DNA of 64,000 nucleotides from NCBI GenBank assembly GCA_036365455.1, contig JAWQUS010000010.1, positions 21,376,501 through 21,440,500 on the forward strand, read 5' to 3'. The position numbers and the translations under genes are program-made. Positions 35,801 through 48,240 of this stretch are shown piece by piece (positions within the stretch are counted from its first letter, which is position 1; each line of letters begins with the position of its first letter). Under the pieces are notes generated by a model. That model saw nothing but the letters and a program-made list of their open reading frames with translations, searched no databases and was not told the DNA's origin. The DNA is from Macrosoma leucophasiata (lineage: Eukaryota > Arthropoda > Insecta > Lepidoptera > Hedylidae).

Positions 35801-36088
35801 TTTTTTTAATGTAATGTAAGTGGTTAACAAGCATGCAGTTCACATTGATGTTAAGTGATGACTGCAGCTCATAGACACTTACACAAAGATCAAGATCAAA
35901 ATGCAGATGCGACCACCACTCCTGAGGCCTAAGGTGTTATGCCTCTGTGCCGGAAATCACAGGGCCGTACATTACCACCTGACCGGAACACGATAGTGCT
36001 GAACATTAAAATTTAGCGGCAAGTATATTAGGTAATGCAGTGGTGCCTACGCCCGCGAGCTCTGTCACTGGAACTCTCCCACCAGTAA
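35801..36088 (-). mobile_element. SINE-A, full copy with target duplication
   Basis: AAGATCT at 35794-35800 and 36089-36095 flanks the copy. This fixes the 5' end of the family at TTTTACTGGTGG. Confidence 0.85.
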
Positions 36089-36336
36089 AAGATCTGAAAT
36101 CTAGTCTAGAAAACTTGACATTGAACATTGAAAATAGTATTTTAAGCTGGCATTAAAGACTGACATAACAACTGAGTCATCGACCCCATTGGGATTAAAA
36201 AAGCACAGCTGTGGCCATTACATGGCCAAACGTCAAAAATTCACGCGCAATTTTTTGGGTAAAATACAGCGCCATTTTTATTTGTCGCGTTGCCAAAGAT
36301 TTTTATTGCGGCTGATAGTTGGAAATCGTAAATACT

Positions 36337-36419
36337 TACGATTATACAAATAAACATCGACTAAGTATTTGAATAACATTGTTAAGTTTTAGTTTAAATT
36401 AAATCAGTGTTTCTCACAA
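36337..36419. repeat. 83-bp direct repeat, left of SINE-C
   Basis: Nearly identical to 36732-36814 (TACG..TTATACAAATAAACA to TTTCTCACA). It abuts the SINE on both sides like an abnormally long target duplication. Confidence 0.85.
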
Positions 36420-36731
36420 CTGCCTCGGTAGCCTAGTGGTAGCAGGCCACTACTACTACGCTGTGATCCTGGGTTCGATTGCCGGGTCGTGGGTTATCAG
36501 AGATAATGGTGTAAAGTCGTTTATCAGTTCTATTGGGATTTTTCCATTTTCTGGAAATTTCCCAGTACCTCGAAGTTTGGTAGTGTGCCCGGAGATGTCA
36601 ACAGGCTCGCCACCTGTTACATGGGCCAAAACGTAACCGGCGAATCGTGGGTGTTTGCATGTATGCTTGAATGCATGCATTTACGTTTCCCTACCCCTTT
36701 AGGGATTACAGGCGTGAAGTTACGTTTTACG
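36420..36731 (+). mobile_element. SINE-C (tRNA-headed), full copy
   Basis: A box TAGCCTAGTGG (36429-36439) and B box GGTTCGATTGC (36472 onward), followed by the family body (CGGAGATGTCAACAGGCTCG, GGCGAATCGTGGGTG) and a tail ending GGCGTGAAGTTACG. It is exactly flanked by 83-bp direct repeats. Confidence 0.85.
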
Positions 36732-36814
36732 TACGTTATACAAATAAACACCGACTAAGTATTTGAATAACATTGTTAAGTTTTAGTTTAAATTAAATCG
36801 AATGTTTCTCACAC
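36732..36814. repeat. 83-bp direct repeat, right of SINE-C
   Basis: Partner of 36337-36419 with only a few differences. Confidence 0.85.
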
Positions 36815-38427
36815 TTCAAAATCAATCACTTTTTTAAAAGTTGCAACGTTAAGGAACAGTGCCTATGAATAAATATTGCACATTGAGGTTAGGAAAGAGA
36901 CAATCGTCTAGTTTCAGCTTTGTTGAGTGTTATCTCTACTGCACACAGCCTATGTAAGCATTGATAGTCCAGTGTTTGTCAAAATTTGATCAGAATTGTC
37001 GACAAACACACATAGATACTCTACGAACAGTTAAAATTGGATGGGAACTTGTAACCGTGTCTATGGGGAACTGAACACACCACTATGTCCGTGACGTTGG
37101 ATCCTTTAGTAGCCACGACTAATTAGGGCAAAGGGACTGAGAGCCATCAGTAGAATTGCGGAGGTACTGTTTACAATGAGAAACGGTAGTTCCAGAGATA
37201 CAAGTTTGAGTTTTCAAAGCTCAGACAGAGAAAGTGAACAGAAATTGCGCATAATTTTAGTGAAAACGACAACAAATCAACGGTATGTTTACATGGTTTA
37301 CAAGTTTAAAAGGTAGCCAGTAGTATCTTGTAGGTAATCCTGGCTTTCTTTTACTTTTATGTGATAGAGTGTGTAAGAAACAGGTTACCTTTTTTATTGA
37401 TTTCAAAAGTAGGCAACACTAATTATTTATAGCATTAGAGCCCCAAAACATATACGACGAACAAAATAACATCTTTATCGATTGATCCCAATAGCATCTA
37501 TCAGTTCTCAAAAACTGAATTGAAATTGTAAATATAGGCCGAAGCTTTTAAACGTAATGGAACACCTGTCCAGGAAATGGGAGCAGAAAAACTGTATCAA
37601 CAGATATTTGCATTCACCATCTCCTCGTTTGTTCTAATTACAGAGTGTTGTTGTACGTCATGGTGACGTAGGAGGTTCGTGTGGAACGGGATAGGGTGTG
37701 TACATGATAGCGTGGGATCGGTGTGAATCGGAGGAATGCGTGAGTCGCTTTTTTCGGGAATTATGATCATTTTGTTTTCTTACGTACAAACGTAAGATTA
37801 ACAGTTGATTGTTAAAAATAGTTTTGATTTGCGTCAAAAGAGCTTTTTTTATAACTTTGATTACGAATCATCGATGGTACTGGTATGATATCTTAAAAAT
37901 GGTCAAGAATCGTATTGGCGGCAGTTGTATCGAAGGCCCCATCCCACGTTATTGAATTTATTGCCACTAATTGAAATGGTTTGACGACCATTTTTCGGTT
38001 GATTACCTATTACTAGTCTACTGCACTAGAACATGTATTAATGAATATGTAAAAATGTATGAATATGCACAGAGAATATGTAATAATACGGGCAGAATTC
38101 TTGGGTAAGTCCCGTCCCGACGCTAAAATATCAATAAGTTATCAAAATTTTATTACGAAATCTTGTACTCCAAGTTTGTAAAATAATTGGAATAATGAAC
38201 TAAATCTTGAATTGTAACACTTTTTGGCTACCCTAATATCTAAATTAAAATAAATAATATCGTCGAACTCAAAACAAAACTAAAAGACGTGAAAATTAGA
38301 TACCTATTCCGATGCCAAACAAATTAAAAAAAACGAGCGGATATCCTAAATGAAAATTAGCATCATTATTTTTATCTTCGTGCTTATACATATTTTTCTT
38401 AAAGGCATAGGTATAATCAGGTGGATT
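36815..38427. other. Unique intron sequence
   Basis: Nothing supported in this stretch beyond ordinary AT-rich sequence. Confidence 0.5.
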
Positions 38428-38600
38428 TGACTGGTATTAGAGCTCCAGAGACAGAGCTAAAGAGATAGCTTGTTAAATTAGGTATAGTGTTCGCTATCGC
38501 TATCTACTATCGTGTTCCGGTCAGATGTTGTTCAGGGTCAATGTACGCCTACGTAACAGGAGTCTTAGGAGTGAAAACGCATCTACATTGGTATCCCTGG
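38428..38600 (+). repeat. SINE-A, degenerate 5' portion
   Basis: GACTGGTATTAGAGCTCCAG start with a scrambled middle around TCGTGTTCCGGTCAG. Confidence 0.6.
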
Positions 38601-38910
38601 TTTACGTGAAGAAATTTACAGGCTACAGTTTTCCCTTACCAACAACGTGATTGTATGTTTGTTTGACAGTAAGTGCCTACTACATTACAAAAAACAAAAA
38701 CAGTGTTGCCAGGTGACTGGAGTCCGAGATTGCCTCGGAATGGTGTTTTGTTGTTTTCCCAAATTTGTGTAGAGATCCTTAAATAAAATTCGCCTAAACC
38801 AACTTTTATGATTTTCGCTACACACTTCGCTACACAAAATGGCTGAGATGTGAATAAGAATGTGAGAATAACGTAAGTAGTAAACCTCACAGTCATTACC
38901 TGAACGAATC

Positions 38911-38975
38911 TAAGCCTGAGTTGCACCAAGATATTTGTTAAAGTCATTGAAACATTTTCACTTAAAATATGAAAA
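38911..38975. repeat. MITE end fragment
   Basis: TAAGCCTGAGTTGCACCA and ATATTTGTTAAAGT match one end of the MITE at 32126. Confidence 0.6.
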
Positions 38976-39010
38976 GCCTAACACTCATATTCTATGTCGT
39001 AATCTCGACC

Positions 39011-39523
39011 TTTTTTTTTTGTCGCGGGGAAACCCTCATGGGCACCCGCCGTCTAAGGGGAACAGACGGCGGGTAGTGTGAGACTCGTACTCACTAAAAC
39101 CCCGCGGTGTTCCGACTCGTCCGCCATTAGTGGCGGGGTCACGGGAACGCTTACGCACACTTCCGCGACCCCGCCGGCGGCTGCTCGTTTCCGAGCCCTC
39201 CGAGGTTTGAGCCCATTGGCTCCAACCGACCTCAAAGGAGCGGCAGCGTCGAAAGAATTTGACCCTCAACCGCTCCCTCGCGGCCCCACCACGTCCCTAT
39301 CCGACGGCGGGACCACCGTTAGGCGGGTGGGGATAGGGTGCAGGACCAACGAAATACCCGTACACCTCCTCCCCAGCCGTCTCCTCTCCACGGCAGCGAG
39401 TGGCGGGCTGAGCCATGCCAAACGCCGCCCCCTCTCTGGGTTCCTCTTGGCTTCGCCGGTGTGAGGATGACCACCGGGTACTGAGCCTCCCCGCCACGAC
39501 GGAGGGAGAAACCCTCGGGGGAG
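39011..39523 (-). mobile_element. GC-rich short retroposon, copy 1 (513 bp)
   Basis: T-run (poly(A) on the minus strand), then CGCGGGGAAACCCTCATGG; the other end is CCCTCGGGGGAG. A 15-bp duplication GTCGTAATCTCGACC flanks it at 38996-39010 and 39524-39538. The copy at 54404 shares both ends. The duplication length is like that of R1-clade LINEs; no reverse transcriptase is encoded. Confidence 0.85.
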
Positions 39524-40471
39524 GTCGTAATCTCGACCTTAACTCAACCTTACTTAATAGAATTGGTATTCTTAGCTGTAACTACATAATAACGTCAACT
39601 CGATATTCTGCCTCCGTTTGAGGCATCGACGAGAGGGAGAGAAGCTGCGTTGTGTCGTCGATGGTTTGAGGTAAGAAAGCAATTGTCAAACTCCAAGGTA
39701 CCTCACGACCTACCTTGAAGTTTCGTGGAGTATTTACATTTAGGCCATATTCTTGCGCTCAATAAGTTTTTCGGGTCGAAACTGTCTGGAAATAGAATTA
39801 AATATCATGTTTTTCTATAAAAATGGATTTTCAAGACTTTGTGAATGATACATATTTTTAATTTCTGATATTTTTAGACGTTTTTTCCCATAATGGTATG
39901 CCAGCCCCATCTATCTACCTATATGATAATCCATACAATCACCGAGAACAGCGTTACATACGGGATGCAGAAAACCCTAATTAACTACTACAACTAAGAA
40001 TATAGATTTCGAGGCGTCCTCATAAAGTATCTTAAGATGAGTGCGAGTTTCTCTTCTCCTTTCTCTTTCTCCTCCACTAGCGTGCGGTGAGGCCATCACC
40101 GCCTTAGAAATTAAATGACCGAATTAATTCATTGATTCAATTTCCATACGAGTCATCTACAGGGTTAATTTATACGCATCATCTCTTGCAGACAGTCTCT
40201 CAAGATCAATCCTAACAACATTTGTTCTACGACTTTTTACAAATCTTGATAAATAACCCAAAAAAAAATTATCAACAAAATGTTTTCAAAAGTTCAGAAG
40301 TGCATTGCCACCGCTGCGTCATCCCGCAACCCCGCTCCCCGCAGCGTGTGGCGATATTTTGCCTAGGAAAAGGTGCGTGGCGTATCTACGCTAAGAGTAA
40401 ATGTCAATGTTTCAAGTAACCTCTAAGAATATGGGTGTAAGACTTTTTCCATGTCCGAAGATACCACCCGT

Positions 40472-40530
40472 GGTGATTAGCACAATGAATGCTTACCTAC
40501 ATTTGGTGATTAGCACAATGAATGCTTAAC
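40472..40530. repeat. Tandem repeat, two units of about 33 bp
   Basis: GGTGATTAGCACAATGAATG then CTTA occurs twice in a row. Confidence 0.9.
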
Positions 40531-40684
40531 CGTTATAAAACGTTAATAATACCCCTGGAATCTGCACTGAACACTACCCTTTGGCGGCGGATAGATTAGG
40601 TAATGGGTAATAACGTTTTTGCAGGTTTTCGCGAGCTTCATACATTGTAGAAATTAAATTTGCGGATTTTCTCGCGTATACAAC

Positions 40685-40760
40685 ATTTCCAAACTTCTTC
40701 TTTACCCGACGTTTCGGTCGCTTTCCAGCTACCGTGGTCACGGGCAGATTGATTTTTTTT
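40685..40760. repeat. Fragment of a common lepidopteran repeat
   Basis: CCCGACGTTTCGGTCGC and ACCGTGGTCACGGGCAG is a block I know from many lepidopteran interspersed repeats; class not certain. Confidence 0.45.
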
Positions 40761-40829
40761 TTTATTTTTGAAGTTGTACCGTTATTTTCAGCAGTAAGTA
40801 CAACTGGTTCATTAGTCTAGTAAGCCACT

Positions 40830-41110
40830 ATTCCTACATTGAGGTCCTGTGTTTGATCGATTTGACCCCGGGTTTGGAATTATACAGCAAATTTTCCATT
40901 TTCGGAAAAATCTGATCGCAAATCGGAGCTTGAAATGTGTCGAGGTAGATTGGCCTTTTGACATCTCCGGACACCATACAAGGGACAAGGGACAGGGACA
41001 TAACTGGCGAATACTGCGTATTTCCATTGCATATAACTTGAATGCATGCATTTACCTCTGTCTACCCCTACACGAAATACAGGTACGAAATATACAATTA
41101 AATACCCCGT
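40830..41110 (+). repeat. SINE-C, diverged copy
   Basis: A degraded tRNA head near 40850-40870, then GACATCTCCGGACACC and the GCATGCATTTACCTCTG tail block. Confidence 0.6.
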
Positions 41111-41249
41111 AACTTTCTGGCCATGAAGCTACTACACGATAGAGCCAAAATCTACCATGTATCGTCCTTAAAAATAGCATTCAACTATTACTTGAATATT
41201 GATCTACATTCTAAGATTGTTGACCCCCATAATGATCCCTGTGTCAACC

Positions 41250-41400
41250 CTGCGATGCGCACGCGACGACCTTGCCTTTGACACAGTGAAAGTTATCGAC
41301 CGAGTACGGAGCGCGCGAAATCCGACACCCGGTGACGTCATGCGGGCCGTGCGCACTGGACAGCGGTACACGGGAATGAGCCAGCCGTTGTAATCATTAC
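41250..41400. promoter_or_regulatory. GC-rich non-repeat island with CRE palindrome
   Basis: Contains the full CREB/ATF site TGACGTCA at 41333-41340 and several CG-rich words (GATGCGCACGCG, GGAGCGCGCG). It is single copy in this window and unlike the AT-rich intron around it. An enhancer or alternative promoter of the LIM gene is possible; not proven. Confidence 0.4.
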
Positions 41401-41512
41401 AGTCAGGAACGATATGGCTATGTGAACAGCGTTTTATACCGACATTTCACGTATTATTTTGCATTGTCAGTTGATTGATACTAAGTATTTATTTGAGATT
41501 TAAGAGTGTCCA

Positions 41513-41796
41513 CTTTTTTTAAGTAATGGAAGTGGCAAACAAGCTTGCAGTTCAGATTGATGTTAAGTGATGACTGCAGCCTATGGACACCCACACAAAG
41601 ACCAAGGTCAAAATACAGATGCGTTACCACTAATGAGGCCTAAGGTGTTATGCCTCTGTGCCGGAAATGACAGGGCCGTACATTACCACCTGACCGGAAC
41701 ACGATAGTGCTGAAAATTACCATTAGCGGCAAGTATATTAGGTAATGCGGTGGTGCCTACGCCCGCGAGCTCCGTCACTGGAGCTCTACCACCAGT
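41513..41796 (-). mobile_element. SINE-A, full copy, minus strand
   Basis: T-run, full body, CTCTACCACCAGTAAG. TTAAGAGTGTCC occurs on both sides and may be the target duplication. Confidence 0.85.
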
Positions 41797-42043
41797 AAGA
41801 AACACTTAAGAGTGTCCTATTTATACACAGTACACAAGTGCTACAGTACCCTTTAATTCGTGAGTTTGTAATAAGAAAAACCTCGGCGATGTGCACAGCT
41901 TTATGAAATACTACGAACGCCTACGAATTCGCTCGCGTAGTGTTGAGATTTCCGTAGCTTAAGTTTTATTTCATTTCATTCATGCATTCCACTATGCGGT
42001 AGTAGGTAGTGAGTGATATTTATTGCACTACTAGTGGATGTAA

Positions 42044-42297
42044 TCTATATATATAAAAATCAATTGCTGTTCGTTAGTCTCGCTAAAACTCGAGAACGGC
42101 TGGACCGATTTGGCTAATTTTGGTTTTGAATGATTTCTGGAGTACAGGGAAGGTTTAAAAGGTAAGAAAATATGAAGAAAATGAAGGGAAATAGAAAAAA
42201 ACACAATTTTATTTTTCCATACAAATAGTCCGTATACATCAAACCTTTGACACATTATTTCATTCTGAGGCAATACGAAGTTTGCCGGGTCAGCTAG
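42044..42297 (+). mobile_element. Non-autonomous Helitron, family 2, copy 2 (254 bp)
   Basis: TCTATATATATAAAAATC start, CCGGGTCAGCTAG end, A/T insertion site. Slightly longer than the copy at 4627 because of an internal A-rich insertion. Confidence 0.82.
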
Positions 42298-42334
42298 TAA
42301 TTTATAAAAGTTGGCCACACACTCGTTTCAAATT

Positions 42335-42580
42335 ATTCCTTGGGAGTTTTGGCGGGATCGCGGAAAAGAGCTATGTCGCTGCGTGATATTATTTTCGAAG
42401 TTTGTGTATAATCGCGTATTTATGTGTAAAAATGGTGGGATTTTTATTATAAAGCATTCGACAACGTTCACGAGAGTAAGAAAGTGATATTATGAAGTGA
42501 AAAGTGATTTTTCGTATTGCCTCCAAAACTTCGTAAAAACTCCTAGTAAAGTCCCCATCGCGTTACTGGAGCCATCTCAT
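42335..42580 (+). repeat. Repeat family H, copy 1
   Basis: TTTTGGCGGGA, TTGCCTCCAAAACTTCG and AGTCCCCATCGCGTTACT are shared with the copy at 58.9 kb at similar spacing. Confidence 0.55.
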
Positions 42581-42772
42581 CATATTCCTCATGGAAGCAT
42601 TTAATCATCGTCATCTTCCATGTGGATATTCATTAATTTAAATAAATGTGAAATTCAATATGTATACGACTGAAAGACTCTGTATCTATGGTCATGAATA
42701 AACTATTTATTAAAAAAAAAATATTCCTTTCATCTCAAAAGGTTGAATGAGCCTAGCAATACGACAACAACA

Positions 42773-43265
42773 ACAGCAATATTCTTTATTGTACACCATT
42801 ACAAAGATACAGTTATATAAACACAAGATAACAAAAAAAAAATACAATTGGCGGCCTTGTCGCTAAGAGAGCGATCTCTTCCAGGCAACCACCAATTAAT
42901 ACAAGAGAAATAATTATAAATAATCAAACAGTACGGTACAAAAAAAAATAAAAAAAGAAGAGAAGAATATACAGTGAAGAAGAATTAAGGTACAAATTAT
43001 ACACATAAACAAAACCAAAGACGACCATAGTGATGATAACAATGACACGCAATTATGAACACTCACACTAGGTACAGGGAAAGCATAATAAAAAATAAAG
43101 TTTAGGATAGTAACATAGTTGACAAAAAAAAATTTTTTATTTGAATTTTAAATGAGTTAATAGAGGGAGCCTGCTTGATATTAAGTGGTAGTGGGTTCCA
43201 TAACCGGACTGCCTTAACTGCAAAAGATTTTCCGTAAAAATTTGAATGATGTGTCGCAGTTTTGA
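42773..43265 (-). repeat. LINE 3' untranslated region relic
   Basis: TTTATTGTACACCATTACAA and GGCGGCCTTGTCGCTAAGAG, GATCTCTTCCAGGCAACCAC are blocks usual at the 3' end of lepidopteran CR1-like LINEs. Further in, CATAACCGGACTGCCTTAAC belongs to the damaged C-terminal coding part. Confidence 0.6.
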
Positions 43266-44049
43266 GACGTAATACGACAGATAATTAAAAAAAATACGCC
43301 TTAATTATAGCTGGGATTTGAACTGAACACGCTCCTTAAAATTATGCAATATCTTTTCTCTTTTACTAACTTGGTAGGTACTTCGTCTGTGCGTACGGCG
43401 ATTCACAGGAGTGGGCATATTTATTTAGATTAATGTGGAAAAACAGTTGACAAGATTCCAATTTGACAAGATCGATTTTTGTCAGTTTCTGCAAAAGAGT
43501 ATCTGACATACGACGAATTAATAGCCACAGTAACAATTCTGTCAATACGCTACGATTAACTCATAAGATAATTCAATATCCATCACTGATGGGACGATAA
43601 AATAATTATCTATTTTCTACATCTCGAATGAACCTGTTCCCAGTTTTTTCATCGTTTTATTCGCGTTGGCGAGCGCCGCGTACAACTACGATAATATTCC
43701 AATCTTACCATTTGTCTATTTTTCAGAACGCGTCCGCTAATTTTCTTAAGACGGCACGTTTAGCAGTAAATTATTGTATGTTTGTTCACGCGAGATTCTA
43801 TTTTGTCTACATACATTTTAAGTACCTATCTGATTATTTTTTATTGCTAGTTCGTTATTTACAAATCGGAGAGGCAAACAAAAACCGCTGTGAAAACTGT
43901 GCCCGGTTTTTTAAGTGGAAGTGCCTTTTCACATGAACCGGTTTCCGGATAGTCAGCGCCGGATACCCAGCGGCTAAGTGTAAGGCCATGTACTTTAGCT
44001 TTCACATTTACCGGCAGAATTTGTATTGAATATGTTACCGGACAGTCGG

Positions 44050-44205
44050 CGCCGGCAACCCGGCGACCGTAGTGCCGTCATCGATTCACCGCTAGATGAC
44101 GCTCCTTCAATTCTATACAAATCTGCGTTTATTCTTACGCGATCGCGATCGAAAACCGCGATCGGAAATCTCGCACTAGGCACTCTGTTCACGTGAATAG
44201 GCATT
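44050..44205. repeat. Partial copy of the outer foldback at 63389
   Basis: GATGACGCTCCTTCAATTCT, ACAAATCTGCGTTTATTCT, TTACGCGATCGCGATCG and TCGCACTAGGCACTCTG are all shared. Confidence 0.8.
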
Positions 44206-44327
44206 GGCTCGACACTTAACGTCAATAACAGAACGCTGATCCAAACAAATCTTTGAATATGTTTCGTTACGTGACTCCGTGACGGCACAGGAATAAAACT
44301 AAAAACATCTTATGGCACTGACTCTAC

Positions 44328-44623
44328 ATTTTTTTTTTTTTTTTATATTATAAAAGTGGCAAACAAGCGTGCAGTTCACATTGATGTTAAGTGATGACTG
44401 CAGCCTATAGACACCCACACAATGATCAGAGGTCAAAATGTAAATGCGCTGCCACTCCTGAGGCATTAGGTGTTATGCCTCTGTGCCGGAAATTACAGAG
44501 CCGTACATTACCACCTGACCGGAACACGATAGTGCTGAACACTACCATTTAACGGCAAGTATATTAGGTAATGCGGTGGTGCCTACGCCCGCGAGCTTTG
44601 TCTCTGGAGCTCTACCACCAGTA
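44328..44623 (-). mobile_element. SINE-A, full copy, minus strand
   Basis: T-run of about 17, full body, ends CTCTACCACCAGT. Confidence 0.87.
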
Positions 44624-44689
44624 AACACAACACAGTACATCAAACTCAAATCTTTTTAGTGACACTTTTTTTGTGCCGTTATGGCTCAG

Positions 44690-44905
44690 TATTAAGACAG
44701 GTTATAGGTAAGTGAGCGCACATGGCCCCGCGGCTGGTGTAGATCGAAAGCGATCTACACGGTTAAACGATACGCGCGCGGTCGGGTGTGTGATGGGTGA
44801 CCGCTAGTGGCAAATTAAGGCCCTCCAGGCCTCCTGCCAAGAAGGGAAGAAGATACTCCTAACCAGCAGTGGGACGTAACAAGGGTTGCCAATGATGATA
44901 AGTTA
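44690..44905 (+). repeat. Related RTE-like tail with a perfect 10-bp hairpin
   Basis: GTGTAGATCG (44737-44746) and CGATCTACAC (44751-44760) pair around an AAAG loop. The 3' end AGCAGTGGGACGTAACAAGG resembles the element at 45.2 kb. Confidence 0.6.
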
Positions 44906-45035
44906 CTTCCGCACGTTTGTTACTGGAATTATTTGTTTTAATAACTAGGTACCTACTTAGATTAATAATTTCGTTTATAACTGAATTTTATCAGTTTTGA
45001 TTTTCTGTTTTTACATCCCACTGAATTAGCAATAA

Positions 45036-45290
45036 CTATAAAAAAGTCCTTGCTTCGGAGGGCATGTTAAGCCGTCGGTCCCGGTTGCTATCGATGGATA
45101 GCAGTCGTTAAACCTTGTCGGAGGCCTTATGGGCGGTTTGAAAACATCCGACAGTGGGATGGCCACTAACCCACACACCTCCACCAATCCGCATTGGAGC
45201 AGCGTGGTGGAGTAAGCTCCAGGCCTCCCCCCAAAAAGGGGAGAGACTCGTGCCCAGCAGTGGGACGTATAATGAGTTGCCATTATTATA
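45036..45290 (+). mobile_element. RTE-like non-autonomous element
   Basis: GGAGGGCATGTTAAGCCGTC through CCCAGCAGTGGGACGTATAA and a TTATTAT tail. Same family as 54235-55162, opposite orientation. Confidence 0.7.
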
Positions 45291-45989
45291 AAAAAAATCA
45301 AAATGAAGAAGATAAAATTGCATTCATACTTAGTAAGTAGGTACGAAGTTTTCCGACATCAAGGTTATTATAAGTCTTAAATAAACTCTAAAAATGAAAA
45401 AGATTTCCGGAGCATGGGGATAGTAGAAATAACTAATGTAAAAAGAGAACTTACTTATTGTTATACCTAATATAACAAGTAAGCAAATGTTTAAGTTTAG
45501 CAGAAACCAACTGTCTGTTCTTGACATATTTCAACGTAATGCTACAAAATAGAACTGATTAATTCATAGCAACTATTTTGGCACAGAATAATATTACTAA
45601 GTATTAGTAATACTACCTATAAAATAGTTGATGTAAGTCGATAGTAAAAGTCATAATAAAATGGCTGTTAAGTCTCTATAAACGTGTTGATTTTATGTTA
45701 GCTGACTAGGTAGGTAGGTACTACTGTTTTTAATTGTTGCCGAGATTATAAACCTTTATATATAGAAAAGAAAAAATACGGTTGTTTATAACTTTACCCA
45801 AATATTTCTAAATTTCTAAATTCCATACACTTTGGAACGTTTCCTTTGGACTTGAAATTAAAAAAGAACCATCTAGTGGCGAATAGATGAACTACTTTTC
45901 AGTTACAAAAATTATCGAAATAATTCTGTTGTCAAGTCTGTCACTGTGAAACCGATGTAGTCTATGTGCAAATTAAATAATGATTTAAT

Positions 45990-46140
45990 AAAGTTATGGA
46001 GGCAATAAACCGGCGTCTCTGGTCAATTATATGTTATCGATAGTCGATATTAAATCACAACGAATCCGGACAGACATGGTCAAATAAGGCATTAAACCAG
46101 CGTTATTGGTCAATTATGTAATCGATAAAATATGTACTTA
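45990..46140. repeat. Imperfect tandem duplication (about 100-bp period)
   Basis: GGCAATAAACCGGCG ... GGTCAATTAT ... ATCGATA recurs as GGCATTAAACCAGCG ... GGTCAATTAT ... ATCGATA. Confidence 0.7.
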
Positions 46141-47929
46141 ATAACCAATATTTTTTGGTATGAAAACATATTTAAACAATTTATTGAATAAAGTAGTATG
46201 TACTAAAATGATTTTTTTCAAGGATGCTTCTTTAAAAAAAAATTTTCTTCGAGGTTTAAAATGCCAACCCTGGAGATTGGTAATGTGACAATAGGCTCTC
46301 CTAAATAGGACAAATCAGGCCAATCATAATTAGCATATGCTTGTATGCACGCATTAATCTCTGCCAACCACATACATGAAGCTCGTACGTAAGAAGCTAA
46401 ATCGACAACAAAAACTGTTGTAAAAATTATAAAACATCGTAGCCGGTCATGTTTTTAAAAGTGAAGAAATTTTCTATGAATTTCATGATCTGTCTTATAA
46501 TATTGTAAACAAGTATAGACCGAATACCATACTGGGGCGATTAGTATTTTTTTTTCGTAAAATCATAGTTCTACTACAATTTAATTGGATCACTTGAAAA
46601 TCATTTCAGCGATACTGGCTTCCTTTTAGATGGTTATGTCCGACCTCTTAATTTCTACCATGTACGGCCGTGTAATGTATGGCATAAAGGTAAAGGGTCT
46701 TTAGACTTCAGGAGGGATAACGCATCCGTGTCAAGCTTCATGTACTATCTAACAAAAGTCCCATAGGTCACGTCGGTGCCTTCTTGTTGTAGTAATGAAG
46801 TCCAATTTGCAATGTCTTAGGATGACCAGAAACTTCTTCGATAATAGATACTAATAGCGTGTACAGTACAATTTTTTGTCACTTTCATTAAAATAATCCA
46901 AATTATTATTTTTTTTTCCAAATCGTACCACTATAAACATTAGACAAAGAAAATACCGTAACAAAAAATCGTCAAGTTTGAATCCTAGAGTATACATAAT
47001 TTATGCACAAACGCACACTCATTCACTCCTCATTTATTCACATACTTACTTTACTTATTATTGCAAGCTTTCTCAGGCAAGTATACATAAAAGATTATAG
47101 CAGTTACATTACTTTTACAAAAACAAATATTTATACACTTCTAATATTAAACTGATGCATGAGTAACAACTAACTTATTTGAATATAATATTAAATAATA
47201 CGGTACGTAATTCATTTAATTATGTAACTAGGTTTATATGATTTTACATAATAATTATGTACGTCTCGTGAGTTAATTATAAAGTGTTTGGCAACGTGTT
47301 CACTAGTATATTTTTTACTTTATACTTTATTATAGTATGATGAAAACTATATTTTATGTATACATTTAAATGTACTGAAAAATAAATTTTAAACAAATGT
47401 AATTATGCACACATAAACTAAATTTAAACTCACAAAAAATGTACGTACTTATGTAATATTGCAATTATTTTTTTGTAAGTATATCAAAGGAAATGAAATT
47501 TTAAGCTAAAAATACAAAACTAATTAATTGTAGTGGCAGTTAGCGACGACAAAAATATATTGTGCACCAAAATAGCTAATGTAATTGAACTCATTATAAC
47601 GCCATCTGTTGTCGAATAGCTGAAGCTTGAAACATATTTTATAATTTAGAACCTACATCTAAAATATGTACCAACATATATTTTTTTATTCTTTTTAATG
47701 TTGTTTTTGTTGTTTATTACTTCTACTGAATAATTTATTGTAATTTTTGGAAACGGAGATAAAGGATTTTTTTAACGTAAAAGGTTTGTGTTAATTATGG
47801 GAAACAATAAATTAAAAAGGGTATATAATACAACAACATAAAATTATTTGAAGAAAATGACCAAAACACATGCTGGTTTTTTTAAACTTCACTCACGATA
47901 ACTTTATTCCTTCACTGCCCGTTACCGAA
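46141..47929. other. AT-rich intron
   Basis: A weak SINE-C tail trace near 46330-46390 (GCATATGCTTGTATGCACGC); otherwise nothing. Confidence 0.5.
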
Positions 47930-48240
47930 CGCACATGTAATCCAAAAAGGCGGCAAAACTGTTCGCGCGCAAATTTAAAACTCGAATAGTCGAATGCACG
48001 GACGGGTTCAGTTCCAAACTAACTTTTTAATACTTTTTTATTAGCTGGAGGCAAAAGCTGGAAGAGACACGTCCTCGGTTGCTGTCGAAAGAGTATTGAG
48101 TTCACAGTTGGCGAACGCTGTACGATAAGTGTTCCATGTCGCGTGTGTGCGTCAATTATATTTATTACATCGAAGTAGTGCCTATAAACAAGCTCGCACG
48201 ACAGTAGACTTCAAAGAGATCGATCGCTATTTAGGGAATC
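47930..48240. promoter_or_regulatory. Possible noncoding exon or promoter
   Basis: Moderately GC-rich unique sequence with CGCGTGTGTGCGTC and CGATCGCT, free of repeats. On the minus strand it contains only an 11-codon ATG frame. A 5' leader of a LIM-gene isoform is a guess from position. Confidence 0.25.

Noticed and set aside
44005..44290. 97-codon frame starting MPSRSHVTKHIQRF
   Set aside because: Most of it is the foldback repeat also found at 63.4-63.8 kb.
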